From JBHBQE01 sp041776485 (GTDB lineage: Bacteria > Bacillota > Clostridia > Lachnospirales > Lachnospiraceae): a stretch of 64,000 nt of DNA. Under the pieces are notes generated by a model, which worked only from the letters and a program-made list of their open reading frames with translations, did no database searches and was not told the DNA's origin. The translations under genes and the position numbers were made by a program. Within the stretch, counting starts at the first letter, position 1. Each line of letters begins with the position of its first letter. Below are positions 52,415 to 61,254 of this stretch, in pieces. The stretch is from NCBI GenBank assembly GCA_041776485.1, contig JBHBQE010000021.1:33366-97365 (forward strand), written 5' to 3'.

Positions 52415-55400
52415 TGAGCTTTGTTCATCTGCATACCCATACTCAATATAGCCTGCTGGACGGTTCCAACCGTATTAGTGAGTATGTAAAGTGTGTTAAA
52501 AATATGGGAATGAATGCTGCCGCCATAACGGATCATGGGGCAATGTTCGGTGTAATTGAATTTTATAAAGAGGCAAAAAAAGCGGGTATTAACCCGGTAA
52601 TAGGCTGTGAGGTATATGTATCTCCCGGTTCAAGATTTGACAGGGAAAAAGCCGTCGGTGAGGATAAATATTATCACTTAATACTTTTGGCGGAAAATAA
52701 CGAGGGATATGATAATCTTAAAAATATAGTTTCCATTGGATATATAGATGGATTTTATTATCGACCCAGGGTGGATTATGAAACCTTAGAGAAATACAGA
52801 GAGGGAATTATTTGCCTTTCAGCCTGTTTGGCAGGACAGGTTCCAAGACTTTTAGCTGAGGGAAATTATGATGAAGCAAAGAAAGTTGCTTTAAAATACA
52901 GGGATTGTTTTGGAAAAGACAATTATTTTCTGGAAATGCAGGATCATGGTATTCCTATGCAGCAAAATGTTAACACGTACTTAATGAAGTTAAGTAAGGA
53001 AACAGGTATTCCTCTGGTAGTTACCAACGATTGTCATTATACCTACGCAGGAGACGCAGAAAGTCATGATGTATTGCTTTGTATACAAACAGGCAAGGTA
53101 ATAAGTGATGAGAATAGAATGAGGTATGAGGGCGGACAGTTTTATGTTAAAAGTCAGGAGGAAATGAGTGCACTTTTCCCCTTTGCCAAGGACGCTCTTT
53201 ATAATACGCAGAAGATTGCTGACAGATGTCATGTGGAAATAGAGTTTGGAAATAGAAAGCTTCCTAAATTCCAAGTGCCTGAGGGCTATGATTCTGCCTC
53301 CTACCTTAGAAAGATATGTGAAGAGGGTCTTAGAAAAAGATATGAGGATAAACGGGATAAGGATTGGGAAGAAATTAAATCTAAGCTTGATTTTGAACTA
53401 GAAACTATCAATTCTATGGGGTTCAACGATTATTTTCTGATTGTTTGGGACTTTATTAATTATGCCAAAACAAAGGATATTCCTGTGGGACCGGGGCGTG
53501 GCTCTGCAGCAGGCAGTCTGGTGGCATACTCTACAGGAATTACAGATATAGACCCGGAAAGATTTAGCTTACTGTTTGAAAGATTTTTAAACCCGGAGCG
53601 TGTTTCCATGCCGGACATAGATATAGATTTTTGCATTAACAGACGCGGAATGATAATTGACTATGTAGTGAATAAATATGGCAAAGACTGCGTATCCCAG
53701 ATAATTACCATGGGTACCCTAAAGGCAAGAAATGCTATCAGGGATGTGGGGCGAGCTATGGATATGCCCTATGCCTTTGTATCGAATATCGCCAATATGA
53801 TTCCTAAGGAATTAAACATTACCATTAAAAAGGCATTGGAGAAAAATCCGGATTTTAATAAGCTTTATAGGGAAAATGATGATATACATAAGCTTATAGA
53901 TACTGCACTGCAGCTTGAGGGGCTGCCAAGGAATGCAGGCACTCATGCTGCCGGCGTGGTTATTACACAAAATCCTATAGTGGAATATGTACCATTGGCT
54001 AGAGTAGGGGATAAAAAGGGTGATGAAAGGGCATTGGTAACCCAATTTGAAAAGGATACAGTTGAGGAATTGGGATTGCTTAAAATGGACTTTTTAGGTC
54101 TTAGGAACCTCACTATTATTGATGACACCAGGAAAATAATACAAAAAACAACCGGAGAGGATATAGATTTACTTAATATTCCTGAGAATGATGATGCAGT
54201 ATTTACACTTATATCCAGCGGGAAGACAGAGGGGGTATTCCAGTTGGAAAGTCCAGGAATGATGAACTTTATGAAGGAGCTTCGTCCGGAAAGTATAGAG
54301 GATATTATTGCAGGAATTGCTTTGTACCGTCCCGGCCCCATGCAGTTTATCCCCCAGTATATAAGAGGTAAGAGGGATAAAAGCAAGATTATATACGAGT
54401 GCAGTCGGTTGGAGCCTATCCTTTCTGCCACCTATGGCTGTATAGTATATCAGGAACAGGTTATGCAGATAGTTAGGGATTTGGCAGGCTATTCTCTAGG
54501 GAGAAGCGATATACTGAGGCGTGCCATGTCTAAGAAAAAGGCAGATGTAATGGCAAGGGAAAGGGATATATTTGTTAATGGGGATCCTGATACCGGAGTC
54601 ATTGGCTGTGTTAACAATGGAATAAGTAAGGAAATTGCCAACAGTATATTTGATAAAATGCTGGACTTTGCAGAATATGCCTTTAACAAATCTCATGCTG
54701 CAAGCTATGCAATGATAACCTACCAGACAGCCTATCTTAAGCTGTATTATCCACTGGAATTTTTTGCCGCATTGTTGACTTCAGTGCTTAACAATACGGA
54801 GGATGTGGCGAAATATATAGCCTGTGCAAGGGATATGAATATTAAAATTATGCCGCCGGATATTAATTCCTCAGAGGGATCTTTTACGGTTAAAAATGGC
54901 TGTATTTATTACGGAATGTATGCAGTTAAAAGTGTTGGCGCCTCTGTAATTGACTCTATTATCACTGATAGGACAGCAAATGGAAGCTTTAAAAGCCTGG
55001 ATGATTTTATAGAGCGAATACTGCGCCTAAAGAAAAACGGTGAAAGCGGCAAAATCACTGGAGTAGTCAATAAAAGGTCAATTGAGGCTTTGATTTTGGC
55101 TGGAGCATTGGATTGCTTAGAGGGAAATAGACGACAAAAGATTTTAATTTATGAAAAGCTTATGGACTCTGTTTCCAAAAGAATAAAGGATGATATTTCA
55201 GGACAGATTTCGTTGTTCGATTTTGCAAAGGATACAAAGGCATTAAGTATTCCGATGCCAAATGTTAAAGAGTTTGACAAGCAGGAGCTTTTAAAAAATG
55301 AAAAAAAAGTTATGGGGATATATGTAAGCGGACACCCCCTGGATGAATATAGAAATATTATTAAAAGCAAGGTGACTGCCACTAGTGATATGTTTAAGGA

Positions 55401-55938
55401 TAGAGGGCTTGAGGACAGCGCTGAGGAAACTATAGAGGAAATGAATTTCCTTAGTGAAAGAGCCGTTTATACCATTGGCGGTATAATTAATGCAGTAAAT
55501 ATTAAATATACTAAAAATAACCAGCCTATGGCATTTTTAACCCTTGAGGACTTAAATGGATCGGTGGAGGTAATTGTATTTCCTAATGCCTATGAAAAAT
55601 GCAGGGAACTGCTGGAGGTAGACAGAAAGGTATTGATTTCCGGGCATGCCGATATAGAAGCGGATAGAGACAGCAAGCTTATTTGTGAAAATATGGCGGA
55701 TTTTGATAATCTGCCCGGGAAGCTGTGGATACAATTTCCGGACAGCAAATCCTTTGCGGATAATAAAGAGGATCTGATTCGTCAGCTTAAAGGGTATCCG
55801 GGTTTGGATACAGTGATAATTTATATAGGAGATACAAAAACCAGAAAAAAAATGGGATTTACGATAAAGGCAGATGAATACCTGGTTAAAAATTTGTCTA
55901 ATCAATATGGGAATGAAAATGTGAAATTGGTTAAATGA
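52414..55938 (+). CDS. dnaE: DNA polymerase III subunit alpha (DnaE type)
   Basis: An 1174-residue replicative polymerase subunit. It shows the PHP domain at the N-terminus (FVHLHTHTQYSLLDGSNRI), the polymerase palm motifs GPGRGSAAGSLVAYS and MPDIDIDFC, fingers YQEQVMQIV, then HhH and OB-fold regions at the C-terminus. In Firmicutes DnaE works beside PolC. It overlaps mnmA by 1 bp and is followed by ligA after 1 bp. Confidence 0.95.
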   Translation: MSFVHLHTHTQYSLLDGSNRISEYVKCVKNMGMNAAAITDHGAMFGVIEFYKEAKKAGINPVIGCEVYVSPGSRFDREKAVGEDKYYHLILLAENNEGYDNLKNIVSIGYIDGFYYRPRVDYETLEKYREGIICLSACLAGQVPRLLAEGNYDEAKKVALKYRDCFGKDNYFLEMQDHGIPMQQNVNTYLMKLSKETGIPLVVTNDCHYTYAGDAESHDVLLCIQTGKVISDENRMRYEGGQFYVKSQEEMSALFPFAKDALYNTQKIADRCHVEIEFGNRKLPKFQVPEGYDSASYLRKICEEGLRKRYEDKRDKDWEEIKSKLDFELETINSMGFNDYFLIVWDFINYAKTKDIPVGPGRGSAAGSLVAYSTGITDIDPERFSLLFERFLNPERVSMPDIDIDFCINRRGMIIDYVVNKYGKDCVSQIITMGTLKARNAIRDVGRAMDMPYAFVSNIANMIPKELNITIKKALEKNPDFNKLYRENDDIHKLIDTALQLEGLPRNAGTHAAGVVITQNPIVEYVPLARVGDKKGDERALVTQFEKDTVEELGLLKMDFLGLRNLTIIDDTRKIIQKTTGEDIDLLNIPENDDAVFTLISSGKTEGVFQLESPGMMNFMKELRPESIEDIIAGIALYRPGPMQFIPQYIRGKRDKSKIIYECSRLEPILSATYGCIVYQEQVMQIVRDLAGYSLGRSDILRRAMSKKKADVMARERDIFVNGDPDTGVIGCVNNGISKEIANSIFDKMLDFAEYAFNKSHAASYAMITYQTAYLKLYYPLEFFAALLTSVLNNTEDVAKYIACARDMNIKIMPPDINSSEGSFTVKNGCIYYGMYAVKSVGASVIDSIITDRTANGSFKSLDDFIERILRLKKNGESGKITGVVNKRSIEALILAGALDCLEGNRRQKILIYEKLMDSVSKRIKDDISGQISLFDFAKDTKALSIPMPNVKEFDKQELLKNEKKVMGIYVSGHPLDEYRNIIKSKVTATSDMFKDRGLEDSAEETIEEMNFLSERAVYTIGGIINAVNIKYTKNNQPMAFLTLEDLNGSVEVIVFPNAYEKCRELLEVDRKVLISGHADIEADRDSKLICENMADFDNLPGKLWIQFPDSKSFADNKEDLIRQLKGYPGLDTVIIYIGDTKTRKKMGFTIKADEYLVKNLSNQYGNENVKLVK

Positions 55939-55939
55939 T

Positions 55940-57919
55940 ATGGATAAAATTAAAGAAATAGAAAAGTTAATTCTAGAATTAAATAATGCCTCGGATAACT
56001 ATTATAATGGCATAGAGTCTATGTCAAATATTGAATGGGATGAAAAATTTGACAGACTTAAGCAGCTTGAGGCGTCTGCCGGTATTGTACCGGAAAATTC
56101 ACCCACTAAGAATGTGGGATATGAGTCTAAGGCAGGAAGCAGAGTGATATTGGAATATCCAGCCAAATCTTTGGATAAAACCAAAGATATCAACACCATG
56201 CTTTCTAAAATGCAGGGTGAAAAGGATTTGATTTTAATGTGGAAGCTGGACGGAGGTACGTTGCAGTTAACTTATAATAGAGGAAAATTATTACAGGTTG
56301 CCACCAGGGGGAATGGTGAGGTGGGGCAAAATATTACAGCTAATTCCAAAGCAATAAAGGGAATCCCTCAGGAAATAGAGTATAAGGGGAAATTAGTGTT
56401 GCGGGGTGAGGCTGTTATGAGCTACGAAGACTTTTATGGCATAAATGATACCCTGCCTGATGAGGAAAGATATGCCAATCCCAGAAATCTGGCAAATGCA
56501 ACTATTTCCATGTTGGACATTGATGAAGTAAGGGGCAGAAATATATGTGTAAAGATTTTTTCTCTGGTGTATATAGATGATAATATAGATTTATTTGATA
56601 AAAGGATGAATTGGCTCAAAGAACAGGGCTTTAATACTGTGGAATGGGAGCATGTTACAGAGGCAGATTTAAAAGATAAAATCGAAAACTGGACTAAGAG
56701 GGTAAGGGAATTTTCCTATCCTGTGGATGGTCTTGTGATTGCCTCAAATAATATTGGCAAAGCGGAAACCCTGGCAGGAACGGAACATCATCCTAATCCC
56801 CTGGCAGGCTTTGCTTTCAAATGGAGGGATAAGGAAGCAAAAACTGTGCTTAGAGAAATAGAATGGTCAGCCAGCCGAACCGGACTTCTTAATCCCATTG
56901 CAGTTTTTGATACTGTGGAATTAGAAGGAACCAAGGTCAGCCGAGCCTCACTTCATAATTTTTCTTATGTATTGGATAAGCATCTTCGTATAGGTGATGA
57001 AATTACTGTATATAAGGCAAATATGATTATTCCTCAGGTGAGGGATAACCTATCGGAAAATATTTCCAAGTTTTCCAAGGCGGAGATAGAGGAAATGACA
57101 CCGGTTTGTCCGGTATGCCGCCAAAGGGGGAGCCTGTATGAAATAAACGGAATTTTTACTATGCGCTGTGACAACAGCAGTTGCGCCGCAAAGATGATAG
57201 GAAAATTTGTTCATTTTTGCAGCAGGAACTCTATGGATATAGAGGGGTTGTCTGAGGCAACCATTACAAAGTTTATCAAGCTTGGATTTATTTTAAACTT
57301 TTCAGATTTATATAAATTAGACAGGCATAGGGAAAATATTATTGCTATGGAAGGATTTGGAGAGAAGTCCTTTGATAATCTGCAAAGAGCTATTAATAAC
57401 AGCAAAACTAAAGACGTTGTTTCCTTTTTAACGGCGATAGGTATCCCGGGTGTGGGAAGGGGTCAGGCAAAATTAATTGCCGCCCATTTTAACGGCAGGG
57501 CAGAGGAAATAATTAAAGAAATATTTAATAAAACAGAGGCTGCCTATGACTTTACTGTTATTGACGGGATAGGAGAGGTGATTAATGCTAATATTCACAG
57601 GTTTAATGGGGATATTCTGGGTAATGTACTTGATTATCTATCATTAGGGGATATTAAGACTGCCACAAACACCTCATCTGCTATTGGAGGAAAGGTTTTT
57701 GTAATAACAGGAAGTCTTAAGGGATATGAAAATCGTAATGTACTTAAAGAGTATATAGAGTCAATGGGAGGCAAGGTGACCGGCTCTGTAACAGGTAAAA
57801 CAGATTATTTAATAAATAATAATATTAATTCCGCCTCGGGTAAAAATAAAACTGCAAAGGAGCTGAATATTCCTATAATAACAGAGGATGGCTTTAATAA
57901 ATTAGCGGGTAAGGTTTGA
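55940..57919 (+). CDS. ligA: NAD-dependent DNA ligase LigA (divergent)
   Basis: A 659-residue ligase. Domain order: Ia (about 1-60), adenylation with catalytic Lys102 in WKLDGG, OB fold, Cys4 zinc finger (CPVCRQRG...RCDNSSCAAK), helix-hairpin-helix repeats and a C-terminal BRCT domain. The KxDG context and the domain Ia motif (YYNGIESMSNIEWDEKFD) differ from the usual LigA consensus (YYxxDxPxxSDxxYD), pointing to a divergent lineage or second ligase. Catalytic residues are retained. Confidence 0.9.
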   Translation: MDKIKEIEKLILELNNASDNYYNGIESMSNIEWDEKFDRLKQLEASAGIVPENSPTKNVGYESKAGSRVILEYPAKSLDKTKDINTMLSKMQGEKDLILMWKLDGGTLQLTYNRGKLLQVATRGNGEVGQNITANSKAIKGIPQEIEYKGKLVLRGEAVMSYEDFYGINDTLPDEERYANPRNLANATISMLDIDEVRGRNICVKIFSLVYIDDNIDLFDKRMNWLKEQGFNTVEWEHVTEADLKDKIENWTKRVREFSYPVDGLVIASNNIGKAETLAGTEHHPNPLAGFAFKWRDKEAKTVLREIEWSASRTGLLNPIAVFDTVELEGTKVSRASLHNFSYVLDKHLRIGDEITVYKANMIIPQVRDNLSENISKFSKAEIEEMTPVCPVCRQRGSLYEINGIFTMRCDNSSCAAKMIGKFVHFCSRNSMDIEGLSEATITKFIKLGFILNFSDLYKLDRHRENIIAMEGFGEKSFDNLQRAINNSKTKDVVSFLTAIGIPGVGRGQAKLIAAHFNGRAEEIIKEIFNKTEAAYDFTVIDGIGEVINANIHRFNGDILGNVLDYLSLGDIKTATNTSSAIGGKVFVITGSLKGYENRNVLKEYIESMGGKVTGSVTGKTDYLINNNINSASGKNKTAKELNIPIITEDGFNKLAGKV

Positions 57920-57920
57920 A

Positions 57921-58319
57921 TTGAAAGATAAGGGGAAAGAGAAGAAACTAAATTATAATTTAATTTTTATATTTGTTGTTGTTTTAATTGGATTGATAAT
58001 TGGAGCAATATATTTTTTAACTTCTAAAACAGGAGGGAAAGTACGGGTATCCGTTGATGGAGAGCTCTATGGAACCTATTCTCTTACAGAAAATAGAATC
58101 GTAGAAATCAAAAGTGCCTATGGTGATAATACCCTTGAAATTCGTGATGGAAAGGCAAATATGTGCAGCGGTAACTGTCCTGACGGTCTTTGCGTGAGAA
58201 TGAGAGCTATTGATAAAAACGGGCAGTCTATAATATGTTTGCCCAATAAAGTAGTGGTGGATGTAATCAGCGATGAGGAAACCTCTATTGATGGTCAAAC
58301 AGGGGGTGGCTATGAATAA
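57921..58319 (+). CDS. NusG domain II-containing membrane protein
   Basis: A 132-residue protein with one membrane segment (about 12-33) and an extracytoplasmic NusG-II-like domain (VRVSVDGELYGTYSL, then MCSGNCPDGLCVRMRAI). Four cysteines in the CSGNCPDGLC region could bind metal or form disulfides. The start is TTG at 57921 right after ligA, consistent with coupling. The family often precedes the Gx-transporter gene, as here; the function is unknown. Confidence 0.8.
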   Translation: MKDKGKEKKLNYNLIFIFVVVLIGLIIGAIYFLTSKTGGKVRVSVDGELYGTYSLTENRIVEIKSAYGDNTLEIRDGKANMCSGNCPDGLCVRMRAIDKNGQSIICLPNKVVVDVISDEETSIDGQTGGGYE

Positions 58320-58821
58320 ATCAAAGGTTCTGGCTGAACTTGGGATTTTAACTGCCATTGCATTGGTTTTAAGCTTTGTTGAATCTCAAATCCCTGCTTT
58401 TTTCCCGATACCGGGGATAAAGCTTGGTCTAACTAATATCGTAGTTATAATAGCGCTTTATGATATTGATAATAAAGGGGCAGCTTTTATTAATTTTATG
58501 AGGATTATCCTGGTTTCAATGGTGGCAGGAAACAGTGTAAGCCTTATTTACAGTTTGGCAGGAGGGCTTTTAAGCCTGGTGATAATGATTATACTAAAGG
58601 AAAGTAAGAGATTTAACATTATTGCAGTCAGTATTGCCGGTGGAGTAAGCCATAATGTGGGGCAGATAATTATTGCGATGATTTTACTGAATACAAGGGA
58701 AATTGGCTGGTATTTGCTTATCCTGTGGTTTACAGGCATTGCTTCAGGTGCCTTGGTAGGATTGTTAGGGAATGAGATAATTAAGAGAATACAGGTATAT
58801 GATAAAAGCAATTTTTATTGA
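58312..58821 (+). CDS. Gx transporter family protein
   Basis: A 169-residue membrane protein with five to six hydrophobic segments, of the family once annotated as heptaprenyl diphosphate synthase component I. Signature: FFPIPGIKLGLTNIVVI and GGVSHNVGQIIIAMIL, resembling ECF S components. The ATG at 58312 follows AGGGGGTGG; it overlaps the NusG-II gene by 8 bp. A substrate-binding role for an ECF module is conceivable but unproven. Confidence 0.8.
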   Translation: MNKSKVLAELGILTAIALVLSFVESQIPAFFPIPGIKLGLTNIVVIIALYDIDNKGAAFINFMRIILVSMVAGNSVSLIYSLAGGLLSLVIMIILKESKRFNIIAVSIAGGVSHNVGQIIIAMILLNTREIGWYLLILWFTGIASGALVGLLGNEIIKRIQVYDKSNFY

Positions 58822-59491
58822 TATTGACAATACGCTTTTAAGCTTTGATGAGCATGTGAAAAGCTCTATGAAGGAGGGCTTTGAAAGGTTTGGTTATCCT
58901 GAATATGCCCCTGATATGTATAGTGTATTTAAGGGGATAAATGATGTGCTTTGGAGGGAGCTTGAGCAGAATATAATAACTCTGGAGGAGCTGAAGGCAA
59001 AGAGGTGGGATTTAATTTTTACAGCTTTAAATATAGAGGGTAACGGGGCTGAGTTTGAAGAATATTTCAGGGAACGATTGTTTTACAGCGCCCATCCGGA
59101 ACCGTTTGCCATTGAAATACTTGAATATTTATATGGCAAATATCCATTATTTGTTGCCAGCAATGGACCTCTTTTGCAGCAGAAAAACCGTTTAAAAGTC
59201 GGAAAAATGAATGGTTATTTTAAGGATTTTTTTGTGTCGGATGATATAGGTTACTCTAAACCCGGCAGGGAATTTTTTGATGAGGCTTTTAGGAGAATAA
59301 GACAGAGCGGTTATGGGAATATTGCTCCTGAAGAAACTATGATAATCGGAGACTCTTTAAGTGCAGATATGCAGGGCGGCTTTGACTACGGCATGGCAAC
59401 CTGCTTCTATAACAAATATGGCAAAGATGATGTTCCGGAGTTCTTAAATTATAATATAATTTCACTTAAGGAAATAAGAGAGATTTTATAG
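58799..59491 (+). CDS. HAD-IA hydrolase (YjjG family)
   Basis: A 230-residue phosphatase. Nucleophile motif FIDIDNTLLSF (Asp8/Asp10), motif II FVASNGPL, motif III Lys in SKPGREFF and motif IV IIGDSLSADMQGG. YjjG proteins dephosphorylate nucleoside monophosphates, including damaged pyrimidines; the exact substrate is inferred. It overlaps the Gx gene by 23 bp. Confidence 0.88.
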   Translation: MIKAIFIDIDNTLLSFDEHVKSSMKEGFERFGYPEYAPDMYSVFKGINDVLWRELEQNIITLEELKAKRWDLIFTALNIEGNGAEFEEYFRERLFYSAHPEPFAIEILEYLYGKYPLFVASNGPLLQQKNRLKVGKMNGYFKDFFVSDDIGYSKPGREFFDEAFRRIRQSGYGNIAPEETMIIGDSLSADMQGGFDYGMATCFYNKYGKDDVPEFLNYNIISLKEIREIL

Positions 59492-59520
59492 CATATAGTA
59501 ATGGGAAGGATAGGTGCAAA

Positions 59521-59979
59521 TTGAGATTTTTAATACAAAGAGTTACTAATGCAAAGGTTGAGGTAGAAAAAGGGGTTATCGGAAGTATAGATAAGGGGCT
59601 TGTGGTTTTTATCGGCATTGGAAGTGAGGATAATAGGGAAATAGCGGATAAACTTATAAAAAAGCTCATAGGTCTAAGGATATTTGAGGATGATGAGGGG
59701 AAGACAAATCTTAGCATAAATGATGTAAATGGAAAGCTGTTATTAATATCCCAGTTTACATTATATGCTAACTGTAAAAAGGGGAATCGCCCATCCTTTA
59801 TTGAGGCGGGATCACCGGATATGTCAGAGGCGCTGTATAACTATATTGTCAGTCAATGCATAGCTCAAATGCCCGGCAGGGTTGAGCGTGGAAGCTTTGG
59901 AGCTGATATGGAGGTAAGTCTGCAGAATTCCGGACCCTTTACCATATTTTTGGATTCGGAGAGTATGCTTAGTAAGTAA
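59521..59979 (+). CDS. dtd: D-aminoacyl-tRNA deacylase
   Basis: A 152-residue enzyme that removes D-amino acids from tRNA. Family motifs are RFLIQRVTNAKVEVE at the N-terminus, LLISQFTLYANCKKGNRPSF in the middle and SGPFTIFLDS at the C-terminus; the usual GPVT reads GPFT, a conservative change. The start is TTG at 59521, and the ribosome binding site (GGGAAGGA) is somewhat distant. Confidence 0.88.
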   Translation: MRFLIQRVTNAKVEVEKGVIGSIDKGLVVFIGIGSEDNREIADKLIKKLIGLRIFEDDEGKTNLSINDVNGKLLLISQFTLYANCKKGNRPSFIEAGSPDMSEALYNYIVSQCIAQMPGRVERGSFGADMEVSLQNSGPFTIFLDSESMLSK

Positions 59980-60029
59980 TGGGGTGGTTCTATATAAAGG
60001 GTTTATGTGAAAAGAAAGTAGTGGTGTAA

Positions 60030-60974
60030 ATGAACCTGCAAAAGCCTATATTAACGTTGGATGAGCAAATTGTACATTTAAAGGAAAAGGGAGTTCTTTT
60101 CAATATAGTAGATGAAAATTATGCCAGAGAATATTTATTGAATAATAATAATTATTTTAAGCTGACTGCTTATAGAAAGAATTATGATAAGCATACATCA
60201 GGAGAGAAAAATGGGAAATATATTAATTTGGAGTTTGCCTATCTGGTAGATATTTCTGTTATAGATATGATTATGCGATATGAAATAGTACATATGGCAT
60301 TAGATATTGAGCATCATGTAAAACTTCAAATTTTGAGAAAGATGTATGATTACGGAGAGAATGGATACAGTATAGTGCAAGATTATATTGACTCCTTGAA
60401 TGAAACTCAAAAAAATATTTTTGAAAATGAGATTGAAAGAAATAGGGAAAATATTTACTGTGGGGATATCATACAAAAATATAATAATTCATATCCTGTA
60501 TGGGCATTTTTAGAGATAATACCATTTGGCAGGTTAATATCATTTTACAAGTTTTGTAGTGATAGATATATGGATAGGGCTATGAAAGATAACTTTTATA
60601 GACTTTTAACCTGCAAAGAGATAAGAAATGCCTCTGCACATAGCAATTGTATACTGAATAACCTACGCTCCAATTTATCAAGCCATAATACAAATGGTGA
60701 AGTGACTAGAGAATTAGTAAAAATTAATGGGATGAATGCTAATTTTAGGAGAAACAGGATGAGTAATGCTAGAATTCAGCAAATAGTTACTTTACTTTAT
60801 ACACATAGAAATATGGTAATTAGTGAAGGTATTCAAGCTCATGAAAGACAGAAAATTAGTGATATAATAAGGCGTATAGGCAAGAATTATGCTTATTATA
60901 ATTACAATCCGATTATTAAAGGAAGTTTTGATTTTTTGAAATTAGTTCTTGACAGTTGGTTTATGAATGCTTAG
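60030..60974 (+). CDS. Abi_2 (AbiD/AbiF-like) abortive-infection family protein
   Basis: A 314-residue protein of the Abi_2 family, with the N-terminal hallmark LTLDEQIVHLKEKGV...YYFKLTAYRK region and the HEPN-type RNase motif R199-x4-H204 (EIRNASAHSN). Such proteins are thought to stop growth of phage-infected cells, probably by cutting RNA; this one has not been tested. It lies alone between dtd and a terminator. It is AT-rich relative to its left neighbours, consistent with acquired cargo. Confidence 0.85.
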   Translation: MNLQKPILTLDEQIVHLKEKGVLFNIVDENYAREYLLNNNNYFKLTAYRKNYDKHTSGEKNGKYINLEFAYLVDISVIDMIMRYEIVHMALDIEHHVKLQILRKMYDYGENGYSIVQDYIDSLNETQKNIFENEIERNRENIYCGDIIQKYNNSYPVWAFLEIIPFGRLISFYKFCSDRYMDRAMKDNFYRLLTCKEIRNASAHSNCILNNLRSNLSSHNTNGEVTRELVKINGMNANFRRNRMSNARIQQIVTLLYTHRNMVISEGIQAHERQKISDIIRRIGKNYAYYNYNPIIKGSFDFLKLVLDSWFMNA

Positions 60975-61006
60975 AATTGGGTTACAAAGAAAAAGTTAAC
61001 CTTTTG

Positions 61007-61040
61007 CGGAGCGGCATTGTATGATGTTAGCTCCGTTTTT
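61007..61040 (+). terminator. Rho-independent terminator after the Abi gene
   Basis: The stem CGGAGC (61007-61012)/GCTCCG (61030-61035) with a 17-base loop is followed by five T. Confidence 0.65.
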
Positions 61041-61085
61041 CGTCATATGAAGTAATTATTGTTTTCCACCCCTAATAAAACCCCC

Positions 61086-61114
61086 TTGAATAGCCAGCGA
61101 AATTTTGCTATCCT
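61086..61114 (+). promoter_or_regulatory. Promoter for the riboswitch-controlled efflux gene
   Basis: TTGAAT (61086-61091), a 17 bp spacer and TATCCT (61109-61114), about 20 bp before the aptamer. Confidence 0.55.
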
Positions 61115-61135
61115 GTGAGCATACAAACAAATATA

Positions 61136-61215
61136 AACTGAACAGGCAATAGATAATATCTATGAAGCCGGGCTTTACAGAGCAGCAGTATGTGATATGC
61201 ACATCTGTGGGACAG
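61136..61215 (+). promoter_or_regulatory. NiCo (czcD) riboswitch aptamer
   Basis: A four-way junction can be drawn: P1 CTG/CAG (61138-61140 with 61213-61215), P2 ATAGAT/ATCTAT, P3 AAGC-CGG-GCTT and P4 ACAGA/TCTGT. The conserved purine-rich junction segments CAGGCA, GAAGCCGGGC and CTGTGGGACAG match what I recall of the known Ni/Co aptamer. It lies directly upstream of a cation-diffusion efflux gene, the usual target. Its last bases form the left arm of a terminator, giving a transcriptional switch. Confidence 0.85.
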
Positions 61216-61241
61216 AAAATGTCTCATAGGTGTTTTTTTTT
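61201..61241 (+). terminator. Riboswitch-controlled intrinsic terminator
   Basis: A 14 bp stem (61201-61214 with 61220-61233, three G-T wobbles, no mismatch) with loop GAAAA and eight T. The left arm is shared with P4 and P1 of the aptamer, so metal binding should prevent termination. Confidence 0.85.
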
Positions 61242-61254
61242 ATCAGGAGGAATT

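Noticed and set aside
61162..61254. Longer start for the cation exporter
   Set aside because: It lies within the riboswitch and terminator; the ATG at 61255 has an ideal ribosome binding site.
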